From a candidate division KSB1 bacterium (GTDB lineage Bacteria; Zhuqueibacterota; Zhuqueibacteria; Zhuqueibacterales; Zhuqueibacteraceae): 64,000 bases of DNA. The notes under the pieces were generated by a model that searched no databases, was not told the DNA's origin, and saw only the letters and a program-made list of their open reading frames with translations. Within the stretch, counting starts at the first letter, position 1, and each line of letters starts with the position of its first letter. The stretch is from NCBI GenBank assembly GCA_034506175.1, contig JAPDQB010000001.1, forward strand, positions 62,001 through 126,000. Direction: 5' to 3'. Shown here piece by piece: positions 1 through 9,052 of the stretch. The position numbers were made by a program, and so were the translations under genes.

Positions 1-1
1 T

Positions 2-811
2 TATCACTGGCTTGTGCATTTCGGGCTGAATCTGCCAACCGGCAAAAATATTTTGGATGCCGAAGAAGCCCGCGTCAACAATTTGCTCTCGGAGACTGTT
101 CTGAGCTTTCCGCTCAAACGCTATGGCCGGGGACTGGAAGCGGATTGGGGCGCCGCATACGCTTTTGCGGTGAGTGAAAATCTCAAAGCGGGACTCGGGG
201 CCGGTTTTTTGTTGAAGGGCGAGTATGCCTTTCTCGAATCCAATCCCCAGCGGTTCGATCCGGGTGATGAAATTTCCGTGACCGGCGGGCTCGATTTTAG
301 AAAAAATAGTTTTGCGACGCGGTGGAATGTGCTCGTGAAGCTGTATCAAAAAGATCGTCTCGACGGCCAGGAGGCTTTTCAAGAGGGAACGCAACTCGAG
401 ACGGAAGGCCTGATCACTTTTCCCGCTAAGAAGCTCAATGTGGCGCTGGCCTTTAAAAACGTGATCAAGGCTGACAACAAGACGTATGCGCCCGGCGGCC
501 AGATTGTCAGCGCCGCCAGGGATGATTTTTCGGGAAATATTGTTTGGTCGAGCGCCCAAGCGACGTATAATTTCTCCGAACGGCTTTCCTTCGCGTCGTC
601 ATTCGGCCTGAGCCTTTTCGGCAAAAGCCAGCTTCAATTAGGCGAGGCGCAGCTCTACAGCCTCGGCGGCGGCTTGCAATTCAAATCTTCCGAGCATCTC
701 ATGCTCAATGCCGCCTTTTCCCATTCCAGCGGCGACGCAAAAAATTTGCAGGGCACAACCGTTGATTTGCAGGGATTTCTTTTTGTGGGGGGATTGTCGT
801 TCCGTTATTGA
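2..811 (+). CDS. Outer-membrane beta-barrel protein, 5' end outside window
   Basis: The reading frame is open to the window edge, so the start and signal peptide are missing; a GTG at 14 is not a credible start because coding sequence continues upstream of it. About 269 residues remain. They alternate short polar and hydrophobic strands (for example HFGLNLPTGK, LKAGLGAGFLLKGEYAF, LSLFGKSQLQLGEAQLYSLGGG) and end in Phe-Arg-Tyr, the aromatic C-terminal residue typical of proteins inserted by BamA. The phrase FGLNLPTGK is common in uncharacterised barrels of FCB bacteria. It probably acts as a pore or structural protein of the outer membrane; the specific role is not readable. The gene converges on the next one across a short hairpin. 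Confidence 0.75.
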   Translation, partial: YHWLVHFGLNLPTGKNILDAEEARVNNLLSETVLSFPLKRYGRGLEADWGAAYAFAVSENLKAGLGAGFLLKGEYAFLESNPQRFDPGDEISVTGGLDFRKNSFATRWNVLVKLYQKDRLDGQEAFQEGTQLETEGLITFPAKKLNVALAFKNVIKADNKTYAPGGQIVSAARDDFSGNIVWSSAQATYNFSERLSFASSFGLSLFGKSQLQLGEAQLYSLGGGLQFKSSEHLMLNAAFSHSSGDAKNLQGTTVDLQGFLFVGGLSFRY

Positions 812-828
812 GATGAGTTCATCTCAAT
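807..828. terminator. Perfect 10-bp inverted repeat between convergent genes
   Basis: ATTGAGATGA at 807-816 and TCATCTCAAT at 819-828 are perfect complements. The repeat covers the stop codons of both converging genes (809-811 on plus, 824-826 on minus). It could serve as a compact bidirectional terminator, although there is only a short T tract. Confidence 0.45.
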
Positions 829-1708
829 TTGTCGCCGTCTTTCCCGAGGTCAAAACTTCCACCGTATCGCCCGACGCCGCGCCGAGAGGGGAAGCCGCAT
901 TGGCCAGATTGCGGGCAATTTCGAGCAAGCCATGGCTGTTGAGCAAAACGACATACTCGCCCGGCGCGACGGCATTATAACGATCCGAAAATTTGGCGCG
1001 GGCGATCTGGCTGCGAATCTTGAAATCGAACGTCATGCCATTTTTCCACCCGGCTTTCGCCAGTACCGTCGCGTGGATATTGGTGATCAAATTGCCGTAG
1101 CGGTCGCAGTGCAAAATTTCGCCGCGAATCGTGCCGCCGCTGAGAACAGCTTCCGTCCGCTGGAATTTTTGCAAATCCGCAATCGGTGGCCCGGCCTCTT
1201 CGACTTTCTTGCCCTTTGAGAGATGCGCGGCGGCCGGCGCAAAAACGTCGCGGCCGTGAAACGTCGATGAAATCGCGCTGGTGCGATACCACAACAAATT
1301 GGTGATCTCAAACGCGCGCTTGACGCCGAGAGTGCGAATGACATCGGTGAAAAGCCCGTTGTCAGGGCCGACAAAATACTTTTGATCCAATGTCTCGACA
1401 ATGATCGCTTTGCGTTTGCTGCCGACGTCGGGATCGACCACCGCGACGAAGATCGTGCCCCTCGGAAAATCTCCCGCCGCCGTTGCCAGCATAAAACTGC
1501 CCTGGCGAATATCATAGGTGGGAACTTCATGCGTGATATGGACCAGCCTGACTTTGGGATTGATGGAAAGAATAACCCCCTGCAACTGGGCGACATAATG
1601 ATCTTGCGCGCCATAGTCGGTCAACAACGCAACGGTTGGCGGTGCTGAGGAGCAGCCGTACAACAAAAAAAAGAAAAAAAGGAAAAACAGATAAAAAGAT
1701 TTCTGCAT
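824..1708 (-). CDS. SAM hydrolase / SAM hydroxide adenosyltransferase (DUF62 family) with lipoprotein signal
   Basis: The family splits S-adenosylmethionine to adenosine and methionine using a water activated by an Asp-Arg-His set. The family signatures are all present: LLTDYG (28-33), VVDPDVGSKR (90-99), VGPDNGLF (113-120) and FHGRDVFAPAAA (150-161), and the length of 294 aa is close to normal plus a leader. Residues 1-19 are a very hydrophobic stretch ending in L-Y-G-C, a lipobox, so the enzyme should be exported and lipid-anchored. That is odd because SAM is cytosolic. The start ATG at 1708 is supported by a GGAGGA ribosome site a few bases upstream. Family assignment is firm; activity on SAM in the periplasm is not established. 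Confidence 0.85.
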   Translation of the reverse strand: MQKSFYLFFLFFFFLLYGCSSAPPTVALLTDYGAQDHYVAQLQGVILSINPKVRLVHITHEVPTYDIRQGSFMLATAAGDFPRGTIFVAVVDPDVGSKRKAIIVETLDQKYFVGPDNGLFTDVIRTLGVKRAFEITNLLWYRTSAISSTFHGRDVFAPAAAHLSKGKKVEEAGPPIADLQKFQRTEAVLSGGTIRGEILHCDRYGNLITNIHATVLAKAGWKNGMTFDFKIRSQIARAKFSDRYNAVAPGEYVVLLNSHGLLEIARNLANAASPLGAASGDTVEVLTSGKTATN

Positions 1709-1823
1709 GATTTTCCTCCGTGAAATTTTTCAACCCCAAAGAGCACAAAGCTGCGGGCGTTGCCAATTATTCCTGGTGCTCGTTGCGCCTTTGTAGTGTG
1801 ATCGGGTTGCGACCATGGCCGCG

Positions 1824-3104
1824 TTACGATATGGTTTCCAAAACTTTTTTCACGCGGTCGAAGGCCCAATCCAATTCTTCGCCCGTGATCACCAGCGGCG
1901 GCGCAAAGCGAATCACATGATCGTGCGTCTCTTTGCACAACAGCTTTTCCTCTTTCAGCGCTTCACAGAAGCGCCGCGCGCCGCCGGCTTGTGGCCACAA
2001 CTCGACGCCGATCAGCAAGCCGCGCCCGCGCACTTCTTTGATATGGTTGCTCTTGACCGTGCGCAGCTTTTCCAGGAAATACTGCCCCAGCTCCGCCGAG
2101 CGCTGCACCAGGTTTTCTTCGATGAGAACGCGCAGCGCCTCGCGGGCAACGGCGCAAGCCAGCGGGTTGCCGCCGAAGGTGCTGCCATGATGGCCCGGCT
2201 GAAACACGCCGAGAACCTCACGGTTGGCAACCACCGCCGATACCGGATAGAATCCGCCGGACAGCGCCTTGCCGAGAATCAACACATCCGGTTGCGCTCC
2301 GGCGTCGTGTTGATACGCGAACATTTTGCCGGTGCGGCCGAGGCCGGTTTGAATTTCATCAAACATGACCAGCACATTCTTCCTGCGGCAAATTTCCGTC
2401 GCTTTCGCCAAATAGCCGGCAGGCGGAATCAACACTCCGCCTTCGGCTTGAATCGGCTCGACTAAAAAGGCAACCGTGTTCGGCGTGATCGCTTTTTCCA
2501 ATGCCGCGGCATCGCCGTATTTCACAAACACAAATCCGGGAGTCAACGGCCCGAAATTTCTTTTGTACTCGGGGTCGCTTGAAAAACTGATGACCGTCGT
2601 GGTGCGGCCATGAAAATTGCCTTCGCAGACGATGATCTCGGCTTGATTATCCGGCACGCCTTTGACTTCGTAGCCCCACTTGCGCGCTGTCTTCACCGCC
2701 GTTTCAACCGCTTCCGCCCCACTGTTCATCGGCAGCGCCATTTCCATGCCGCACAATTCTGTAAGCTCTTTATAGAACAACGCCAACTGATCATTGCGAA
2801 AGGCGCGCGACGTGAGCGTGCATTTCTTCGCCTGCTCGACCATCGCCTGATAAATGCGGGGATGGCAATGTCCCTGGCTCACCGCGGAATAGGCACTGAG
2901 AAAATCAAGGTATCTATTTCCTTCGACATCATAGACCCAAACGCCTTCGGCGCGCTGAATAACGATATCCAGCGGATGATAATTATGCGCGCCGTGTTTT
3001 TCTTCCAGCGCGATGTATTCCTGCGTCTTCATGAATTTTTCCATCATGTGCGCTGCGGATGGAAACGTCGCTTGACTCACCGTATTGAATTCTTGTGGTC
3101 TCAT
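1824..3104 (-). CDS. rocD: Ornithine--oxo-acid aminotransferase
   Basis: A 426-aa PLP-dependent class III aminotransferase that converts ornithine plus 2-oxoglutarate to glutamate semialdehyde, linking arginine and proline metabolism. Visible are the PLP phosphate-binding NSGAEAVE (127-134), the cofactor Asp in VMFDEIQTG (D249) and the Schiff-base lysine in LGKALSGG (K279). [15 protein letters not shown] and EPIQAEGG match ornithine aminotransferases better than acetylornithine or GABA enzymes. The ATG at 3104 has an AAAAGGAG site seven bases upstream. There is no arginase or proline gene nearby, and 115 bp separate it from the lipoprotein gene downstream, so it probably forms its own unit. 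Confidence 0.88.
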   Translation of the reverse strand: MRPQEFNTVSQATFPSAAHMMEKFMKTQEYIALEEKHGAHNYHPLDIVIQRAEGVWVYDVEGNRYLDFLSAYSAVSQGHCHPRIYQAMVEQAKKCTLTSRAFRNDQLALFYKELTELCGMEMALPMNSGAEAVETAVKTARKWGYEVKGVPDNQAEIIVCEGNFHGRTTTVISFSSDPEYKRNFGPLTPGFVFVKYGDAAALEKAITPNTVAFLVEPIQAEGGVLIPPAGYLAKATEICRRKNVLVMFDEIQTGLGRTGKMFAYQHDAGAQPDVLILGKALSGGFYPVSAVVANREVLGVFQPGHHGSTFGGNPLACAVAREALRVLIEENLVQRSAELGQYFLEKLRTVKSNHIKEVRGRGLLIGVELWPQAGGARRFCEALKEEKLLCKETHDHVIRFAPPLVITGEELDWAFDRVKKVLETIS

Positions 3105-3295
3105 AGATGCTCCTTTTCATAGTCGTGCCCGGTTGTCGAAAACTTTGCTTTAAGATAAAATTTACGGAAAGTCGGTAACAAAGGAAAGAGAAAAATGAAC
3201 AACGCGATAACTGATTTAGCGGATGGCGCGGAATAAATCAGCGCACACTGTCGTATCGGTCGGTGTTTTTTCTTTCAAGTAATTTTTAAATCAAA

Positions 3296-4102
3296 TTAGT
3301 ACAAGGCCGAGGTAAACCGCCGATGATATTTTTGTGTCAATTCATGCTCACTACCCAACAAAGTGAACAGCGCCACGCACGCCTTGCGGCCACCGTCATC
3401 ATCGAGTTGGCGGTTGCGTTCCACCAACTCGATCCATGCCTCCAGCGCTTCGGCATAGTTGCCTTTTTTGAAAGCGGCGATGCCTTGACGGTACAGCTTC
3501 CAATCTTCTTGTGGCTCACCTGCTGCGTCTTTCAGATGCGCCAGCCGGTGCAGCGTGCGGATCGCTTGCGCTTTGTTGGACAGCGGATTTTCGTCGGCAA
3601 TCGCCGCCACCAAATCCGCCGCCTTGTCAATCTCGTCCGGCAATAAAAGCACGGCCAGCAAAATCCTGGCTTCGGCATTGGTGGGCTCCTGCTTCACTGT
3701 CGCTTCCAGCATTTTTCGCGCTTTAGCGGAATTGCCCGCTTGCAGCATCGCCTTCGCCATGTCGAGCTGATTTTTGGATTCATTCGGCAGATGCTTTTCG
3801 AGCCACTTGCGCACGTCGACTTCCGGCAGCGCGCCGACAAACTCATCGACGATCTTCCCCTCACGAATCATTTTCACTGCCGGGATGCTGCGAATTTGAA
3901 AATGCCGCGAAAGCTCCGGCTCTTCGTCCGTGTTCACTTTCACCAGCTTCCACTTGCCGTTCGCCTCTTTCTCCAGTTTCTCCAACACCGGCCCAAGTAT
4001 GCGGCACGGCTGGCACCACACGGCCCAAAAGTCAACGACGACGGGCATCTTAAAACTGGCATCAACGACGTCTTGTTGAAAGGTTTCCAAGGTGACGTTC
4101 AT
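3296..4102 (-). CDS. Thioredoxin-TPR fusion (CnoX/YbbN-like co-chaperone)
   Basis: Residues 1-110 form a thioredoxin fold with an intact active site, W-C-Q-P-C at 29-33, and the cis-proline region IRSIPAVKM. Residues about 115-268 are TPR-like helical repeats (ARKMLEATVKQEPTNAEARILLAVLL and following). This order and length match the YbbN/CnoX family of chaperedoxins that protect proteins from overoxidation and pass them to GroEL/DnaK. Unlike the E. coli member, which lacks the CxxC, this one could be redox active. There is no signal peptide, so it is cytoplasmic. It stands alone between two intergenic stretches. Confidence 0.85.
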   Translation of the reverse strand: MNVTLETFQQDVVDASFKMPVVVDFWAVWCQPCRILGPVLEKLEKEANGKWKLVKVNTDEEPELSRHFQIRSIPAVKMIREGKIVDEFVGALPEVDVRKWLEKHLPNESKNQLDMAKAMLQAGNSAKARKMLEATVKQEPTNAEARILLAVLLLPDEIDKAADLVAAIADENPLSNKAQAIRTLHRLAHLKDAAGEPQEDWKLYRQGIAAFKKGNYAEALEAWIELVERNRQLDDDGGRKACVALFTLLGSEHELTQKYHRRFTSALY

Positions 4103-4149
4103 TTGTGATTCTCGTGTAACGTGTTACGTGTAACGTTCTTAAATTGTTA

Positions 4150-4205
4150 AATTGTTTTTCCAACAATCCAATCATTCATCAATCCAATGATCCAGCCATC
4201 CAACC
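4150..4205. repeat. Degenerate short repeat array (CAATCCAATCATTCATC type)
   Basis: Between two minus-strand genes the sequence is a run of imperfect 6-8 base units such as CAATCCAA, TCATTCATC, CAATCCAATG and ATCCAGCC. The same kind of sequence, in the opposite sense, occurs at 35853-35912. Just upstream (4114-4135) is GTAACGTGTTACGTGTAACG, a small palindromic cluster. No coding potential. Confidence 0.5.
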
Positions 4206-4209
4206 CAGC

Positions 4210-5748
4210 TCATCGCATCGTCATCAGCGCCGCCAACACCTCGATTCCATCCCACAAATTTTGCAGGCGCAAATTCTCATTCGCGCTGTGCTGGTTGTTG
4301 TCGTGGTTCACAATCGGCACGCCAATCGCCGGGGTTTGCAGCATGTCGGTAAAAATGTAAAACGGCACGCTGCCGCCGAGCGTCGGCATTTTGATCACCG
4401 GCTCGCCTTTCATCGCTTCCACTGCGGCGATAATCGATTGTGAGATCGGCAAATCCATTGACGTGCGGCTGGCGTTGTAGCCTTCCTCCCAAGCGGTTTT
4501 GACGAGCTTCGGATATTTGAGCCGCGTTTCATGATCCGGATCGGCATGGACGATATGATACCCTTGTTGGCGAATATGGTTTTCCACCAATTCGCGCATG
4601 CGATTTTTGTCCGTGCCTTTGACGAGCCGGATGTCAATCGCGGCAGTAGCAGATGCTGGCACGACGTTGCGCGCGTTGTCGCCGACCGTTGCGCTCTGCA
4701 AGCCGCGAATATTGAGTGACGGCAGGTTGATCAGTTCGATCAATTTTTTGCCACCGCCTTCGGCGCGCGAAAAGCCCAATGACCGCATCAAATCCGCATC
4801 GCTATCCGGGGCGTCGGCAATGGCTTTCTGCTCTACCGCATTCAGCGGCTCGACACCATCGTAAAAACCTGGGACGAGCACGCGGCCACTTTCATTCTTC
4901 ATGCTCGCCAACAGTTGGCTGAGCCTCATCGCCGGATTCGGCGCCCAGTTGCCGTAATGGCCGCTGTGCAGCTCGCGGTTGGCGCCGTAAACCGTCATCT
5001 CAAACGAAACGATGCCACGCACACCGAAATAAAGCTGCTGCCTGCGCGTTTGATGCACTGGCCCATCGCAAAGAATCCAGGCATCGGCTTTGAGCAGTCT
5101 TGCGTATTTAGCGACAATCGCTTCCAAATGCGGCGAGCCGGCTTCCTCTTCACCTTCAAAAAAGAATTTGAGATTCGTCGTGAGCTTGATCTGGTTGGCT
5201 TTGAGGGCGTCGAGCGCGGTAAGCATGGCGACAATGGGCGATTTGTCGTCCGAAGCCGAGCGCGCATAAATTCGCCATTCGCCTTCAAACGCTTTATCCG
5301 GTGATGGCATGGGAATGATTTTTCCACCCGCTTCGGTCGCCTGATCGCGCAGCACGGGTTGCCACGGCTCGGTATCCCATTTGAGCGCTGCCACCGGTTG
5401 CCCGTCGTAATGCGCGTAAAACATCAGCGTGCGCTTGGCGCCGGGCACCTGCAATTCGCCAAAAACCACCGGCGGCGAACCTGGCACTTCCAAGCGTTGA
5501 GTGCGAATGCCGCGTTGTTCGAGCATTTCCACAAGCTTTACCGCGTTACGGCGAATGTTGGCCGAGTCGGAGGCAAGATTCGGAATCGCCAACAACGCGG
5601 TCAGTTCATTGACGATTTTGTGCTCGTTGGCTTGGCGGTAGGCGCGAACCTTGGTTCTAAATTCAGGTATATTTTGCGCCAAGATATTCGGCGGCAAGAT
5701 GGCAAAGATGAATGAAATGACAAGCAAAAAGCAAAACCAGCGTTTCAT
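4210..5748 (-). CDS. Secreted M20 family dipeptidase (carnosinase-like)
   Basis: A zinc-dependent M20 peptidase that probably cleaves dipeptides outside the cytoplasm. Metal-site motifs in order are YAHYDGQPV, SASDDKSP, FFEGEEEAGSPH (catalytic Glu pair), CDGP and, near the end, NHDNNQHSANE. The insert between the second and third motifs is the lid/dimer domain. The ATG at 5748 is preferred over a TTG eight codons earlier because a signal peptide begins right there (MKRWFCFLLVISFIFAILPP...LAQ). About 512 aa, normal for the family. The substrate cannot be read from the sequence. Confidence 0.85.
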   Translation of the reverse strand: MKRWFCFLLVISFIFAILPPNILAQNIPEFRTKVRAYRQANEHKIVNELTALLAIPNLASDSANIRRNAVKLVEMLEQRGIRTQRLEVPGSPPVVFGELQVPGAKRTLMFYAHYDGQPVAALKWDTEPWQPVLRDQATEAGGKIIPMPSPDKAFEGEWRIYARSASDDKSPIVAMLTALDALKANQIKLTTNLKFFFEGEEEAGSPHLEAIVAKYARLLKADAWILCDGPVHQTRRQQLYFGVRGIVSFEMTVYGANRELHSGHYGNWAPNPAMRLSQLLASMKNESGRVLVPGFYDGVEPLNAVEQKAIADAPDSDADLMRSLGFSRAEGGGKKLIELINLPSLNIRGLQSATVGDNARNVVPASATAAIDIRLVKGTDKNRMRELVENHIRQQGYHIVHADPDHETRLKYPKLVKTAWEEGYNASRTSMDLPISQSIIAAVEAMKGEPVIKMPTLGGSVPFYIFTDMLQTPAIGVPIVNHDNNQHSANENLRLQNLWDGIEVLAALMTMR

Positions 5749-5789
5749 TTTCAGTTCTCGATAAGAAAGCAAGGTTGGTGGTCAAGCGT

Positions 5790-5859
5790 GCTCCCCCACT
5801 GATAGACGAACCCGACGGATGGGCGTTATCAGTTGGGTTCATCTATCAGTTGGGGGGAT
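5790..5859. repeat. Long imperfect inverted repeat in intergenic gap
   Basis: The arm at about 5790-5813 (CTCCCCCACTGATAGACGAA and following CCC) pairs with 5834-5859 (GGGTTCATCTATCAGT and following run of G). The loop contains GACGGATGGGCG. It lies between two minus-strand genes, so it could terminate or process the transcript; it also resembles dispersed palindromic elements. No poly-T tract follows on the minus strand. Confidence 0.5.
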
Positions 5860-5867
5860 CTAAAAAA

Positions 5868-6530
5868 TTATTGTACGACACGTTTAAGCGAGCGATAACA
5901 TCCTTGCAACAAATTATCAATCTGCGCCCAATCATCTTCACGTACGCCGCCGGCAGTGGCCTGGACGTCGCGAATGACCATCGCATCCGCGCGCAGCCGT
6001 CCGTGCTCCAAAGTCGAATCTGGCGAAACGAGATAGATCGCCGCGGCGGCATCGGCGCAGGCTTTATCCAAGGCCTCTTTGCCGAAGCTTTCGCGCTCGC
6101 GGTGCACGATCCACCATGCTAATTCCAGCTTTGCCGCATTCTTGATGTCGAAATCAATATCGCCGGTGCGATGAATCGCTGTAAAATAAGATTCGAGTGC
6201 GGGCAAGGCTTTTTCGTAATCCGAGCGCTGTTTCCCGTCTTTAAAAACAAAAGCTGCTTTCGTGGCATAATAAGCGCCGAGATACGAGCGCAGCCACGGA
6301 AATTTGTATTGCGTGCGCAGCATCTCGGTCAGCTCGAAGAAAAGCTTGAACGGCTTGCGATCATAATACGAACGCCACATATCCGTTTCCAATTTGCCCA
6401 GCGCCACCGGATCGAACTGGCGAAAATCATTGTTGAAGGGCCAGAATAAATCGGCGGCGGCATAGACGGCAAAAATGGCGAGCGCGCTGAGAAAAAAGCG
6501 CCGAAAAGTTTTGCCTTTTTGTTGTGCCAT
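5868..6530 (-). CDS. Membrane-anchored protein of unknown function
   Basis: A 220-aa protein with a single N-terminal hydrophobic segment (about 14-32, FLSALAIFAVYAAADLFWPF) preceded by Lys/Arg, so it is anchored with the bulk outside the cytoplasm. The rest is helical and rich in Trp, Tyr and charged residues (DMWRSYYDRKPFKLFFEL, LRSYLGAYYATKAAFVFKDG). I do not recognise the family. The start is set to the ATG at 6530; the open frame upstream of it runs into the end of the M24 peptidase gene and reads as non-coding. It is probably co-transcribed with the M24 gene 98 bp upstream. Confidence 0.6.
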   Translation of the reverse strand: MAQQKGKTFRRFFLSALAIFAVYAAADLFWPFNNDFRQFDPVALGKLETDMWRSYYDRKPFKLFFELTEMLRTQYKFPWLRSYLGAYYATKAAFVFKDGKQRSDYEKALPALESYFTAIHRTGDIDFDIKNAAKLELAWWIVHRERESFGKEALDKACADAAAAIYLVSPDSTLEHGRLRADAMVIRDVQATAGGVREDDWAQIDNLLQGCYRSLKRVVQ

Positions 6531-6592
6531 AAGAATTTTAAAAGATTCTTTCAGAGTGAGAATCCAATTTTCACCAGAAACCCTACGGGCGC

Positions 6593-6628
6593 AGCCAGCG
6601 ACAAGCATCGAGCTTCCAGCAACCAGCC
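6593..6628. repeat. Degenerate CCAGCAACCAGC-type repeat array
   Basis: AGCCAGCGACAAGCATCGAG followed by CTTCCAGCAACCAGCC is made of imperfect 7-8 base units. Close relatives occur at 23029-23115, 23778-23825 and 34979-35072, always between genes. Confidence 0.5.
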
Positions 6629-7981
6629 TCACTTCACCAAATGATACTCCGTCTGTCGTTTCAACACCCATGCGACTTTGCCGTCGGCATCGATATACGC
6701 ATCTTCCTCCTGCCCGACCCACAGGGGTTGTCCGCCCCATTCCGGAATTTCCGTTTGCGCCGAAAGCTCAATCGAGTACCACGTATTGGGCAAAATCGGC
6801 ACGTCGCCGCGGCCGGGCACGCCTTGCTGGCGATCCCACAAACCGATGAGCGGGCCGGCGCCATGGCCGTGATCGCCAACCGGATGCGAATAAATTGTGC
6901 CATTGATTTTCTCGGCTTTCATCGCGGCGAGCGCGTCAGCCAGCACTTCGTTGCCGCTTCTGCCGGGCCGCATGCGTTCCATCATCAAATCCTGCATGCG
7001 ATTGGTGTTCGCCAGCGCTTTTTTAATTCCGGCGGGAACATCTTTCTCACCCGCTTTCAAGACGTAGCCCATGTGTTGCGTGTCGGTGTTCAGCCGCATT
7101 GACGTAATGCCGAAATCGACGTGCAGCACATCCCCACGCTCAATCACGGTTTCGCCGCGCTCGCCAAGAATGCTGCCGAACGGCATGCCTTGCCGCTGCA
7201 CGCGCACGCTCGGGTGAAACCAAACGCCCATTCCCATGTCGTTGACCGTTTGGCGCAGCCACCACACAACATCATCGTTCGTGGTTTTACCGGGGGTGAT
7301 TACTTCGTTGGAAAACGCGCGCTTGATCAGCCAATGCACGGTTTCCATCATTTGGCGATAAATCGGCATCATCTCCGGCACGCGGATGCTGATGAAATCG
7401 AGCGGCAAGTTTTCCGCACGCACGAAACGACTTTTCCATTTTTCGCCGAGCGCGTCTTCGAGCTGGTCGCGTTCGCCGGCTGAAAGGCCATCGGAAAATG
7501 CGTGGGTGTGAGAAATATTGACGGCGATGGTTTTCGGTTGGCGCTCTTCGATTAATTTCCGCAGCAGGGCCCATTGGCCTTGTCCCCACAATTCGCGATT
7601 CTCCACCTCGGGGTCGCGATAGACGGTGTAAAGTCCGCCCTGCGAACCGCCACCCAGCGCGAGCCGCTCAATACCATCTTTTTCGCCGCGATCGAAGAAG
7701 ACGTAAATGGTGCGCCGGCGCGCGGCAAATTGTGTCGCCGAAACCAACGAAAAGAAAACCGGATCTTCATTGTACTCACGGCAGATGACGAGCCACATTT
7801 GCACACCGTAGCGCCGCATCAAAGTCGGCAGGACGCGCTCAAGACGAAACTTAAGCCATTCTTGTTGCATCACGGCTTGCTCGCGCAACTTCGGCAACGG
7901 TTTTGGCACTTGCGCAAATAACGACGCTGCCTGAATGCATAAAATGGTTGGAACAATGAACGCGCGATACAAATTTCTCAT
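6629..7981 (-). CDS. Secreted M24 family metallopeptidase (Xaa-Pro aminopeptidase-like)
   Basis: A 450-aa creatinase/aminopeptidase-P fold protein. The five metal ligands of the pita-bread domain are visible: Asp in HVDFGI, Asp in NTDTQH, His in SHPVGDHGHG, Glu in YSIELS and Glu in GQEEDAY. The N-terminal half is the divergent creatinase N domain. A signal peptide (MRNLYRAFIVPTILCIQAAS, cleaved after LFAQ) sends it out of the cytoplasm, which differs from housekeeping PepP. It probably trims proline-containing peptides alongside the nearby M20 enzyme. No strong ribosome site precedes the ATG at 7981. Confidence 0.85.
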   Translation of the reverse strand: MRNLYRAFIVPTILCIQAASLFAQVPKPLPKLREQAVMQQEWLKFRLERVLPTLMRRYGVQMWLVICREYNEDPVFFSLVSATQFAARRRTIYVFFDRGEKDGIERLALGGGSQGGLYTVYRDPEVENRELWGQGQWALLRKLIEERQPKTIAVNISHTHAFSDGLSAGERDQLEDALGEKWKSRFVRAENLPLDFISIRVPEMMPIYRQMMETVHWLIKRAFSNEVITPGKTTNDDVVWWLRQTVNDMGMGVWFHPSVRVQRQGMPFGSILGERGETVIERGDVLHVDFGITSMRLNTDTQHMGYVLKAGEKDVPAGIKKALANTNRMQDLMMERMRPGRSGNEVLADALAAMKAEKINGTIYSHPVGDHGHGAGPLIGLWDRQQGVPGRGDVPILPNTWYSIELSAQTEIPEWGGQPLWVGQEEDAYIDADGKVAWVLKRQTEYHLVK

Positions 7982-8144
7982 TTTCCTTGCTCCGCATGAT
8001 GGAATTTTGTAAATGCCTTATGCTTCTTGAAATGATAAGAGAAAAATTGCTGGAATGCAAGGCAAAATTGTTCTTGCATGTATGAAGTTTTGTGTCCTCA
8101 TTATATCCAGTCCACCCGATGACAACAAACAAAGGAACAAAAAC

Positions 8145-9052
8145 ATGCTTAAATGGCTCAAACTTGCCGGCAATGTCATCCTTGGTCTTTTGATTGTTAA
8201 GGTAAAAAGATCAACGGCATTTGTTATCGTTTCTACGAGGTCGGCATCGGTTATCCCCGTATTGGCCACGCCTTGGCAGCGGATTCCATTCCGGAGCCGG
8301 AAATTCTTTCCGTCAACCTCGTCGATTCGCGCGTCATCGGCGGCGGCCGGGCGCAATACCAATGCGATTTTTTGGATACGTCGCCGGCGGGACGAGCGCA
8401 AAAATTGCAGGCGCAAATGGAAGCGCATCAACAATGGCAGGCGCAGGTGAAACACGCCAAGGAAATTCTCGTCTTGCTCGAGGCGCAGTTGCCGGATTCG
8501 CAGGCTTTCAACATGCTGACGAAAAATTTGCCGGGGGCGCGCGAAATCGGCCTGGGCGCGAGCTATCTGGGGAATCTCAAGCTGACTTTTGCCACGGTCG
8601 GTACCTTCACGGCCAGCAAGCGTTTTCTATTTGTTTTTGAGGTCAATCAAGGATTCTACGTGCGGAAAGACATCACCGAAGCGACTTACGGCAGTCAGTT
8701 CTCCGATTTGCAAATCGACGCCCCGCTTTTCGGATTGAGCCCGGCCAAAGCCACGCTGACTTTCGAAGAACCGGATTTGATCGCGGTCAATCGTTACATC
8801 GATCTGCTGGTGGCGTCGAGCAAATTCGTTTACAAAAATGAAGAGGCGCAGAAAACAATTGATGGCTACCTGCGCGAGGATGTGGAGCGGCAATTAAAAA
8901 ATATTCACGGCAAGGCGGTTGAACATTCGAAGCGGCTGACCCAGCTTTTTCTCAGAAAATACGGCACGGAAGAAGGCTTGCAAGTTGAATTGAAGTTTCG
9001 TGTGAAAATGCCGAGGGAAGCGCTGTCCACAACGATGAATCCGGGCAATTGA
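8145..9052 (+). CDS. Anchored protein of unknown function, split by a one-base frameshift
   Basis: The ATG at 8145 follows AAAGGAACAA and encodes MLKWLKLAGNVILGLLIV, a membrane anchor. After codon 21 the coding signal jumps to the -1 frame: reading from 8207 gives KINGICYRFYEVGIGYPRIG and then about 280 residues to the stop at 9052. The switch falls at GTAAAAAGA (8202-8210); one extra A would restore a single frame of about 303 codons. Either an A was lost (real or base-calling) or -1 slippage occurs there. The body contains a helical section (about 45-75), then alternating strands and a C-terminal helical section. Family not recognised. The internal ATG at 8273 would give a 259-aa version without the anchor. 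Confidence 0.6.

Noticed and set aside
4210..5772. Start of the M20 peptidase at 5772
   Set aside because: That codon is TTG and adds eight residues before an otherwise perfect signal peptide that starts with ATG at 5748.
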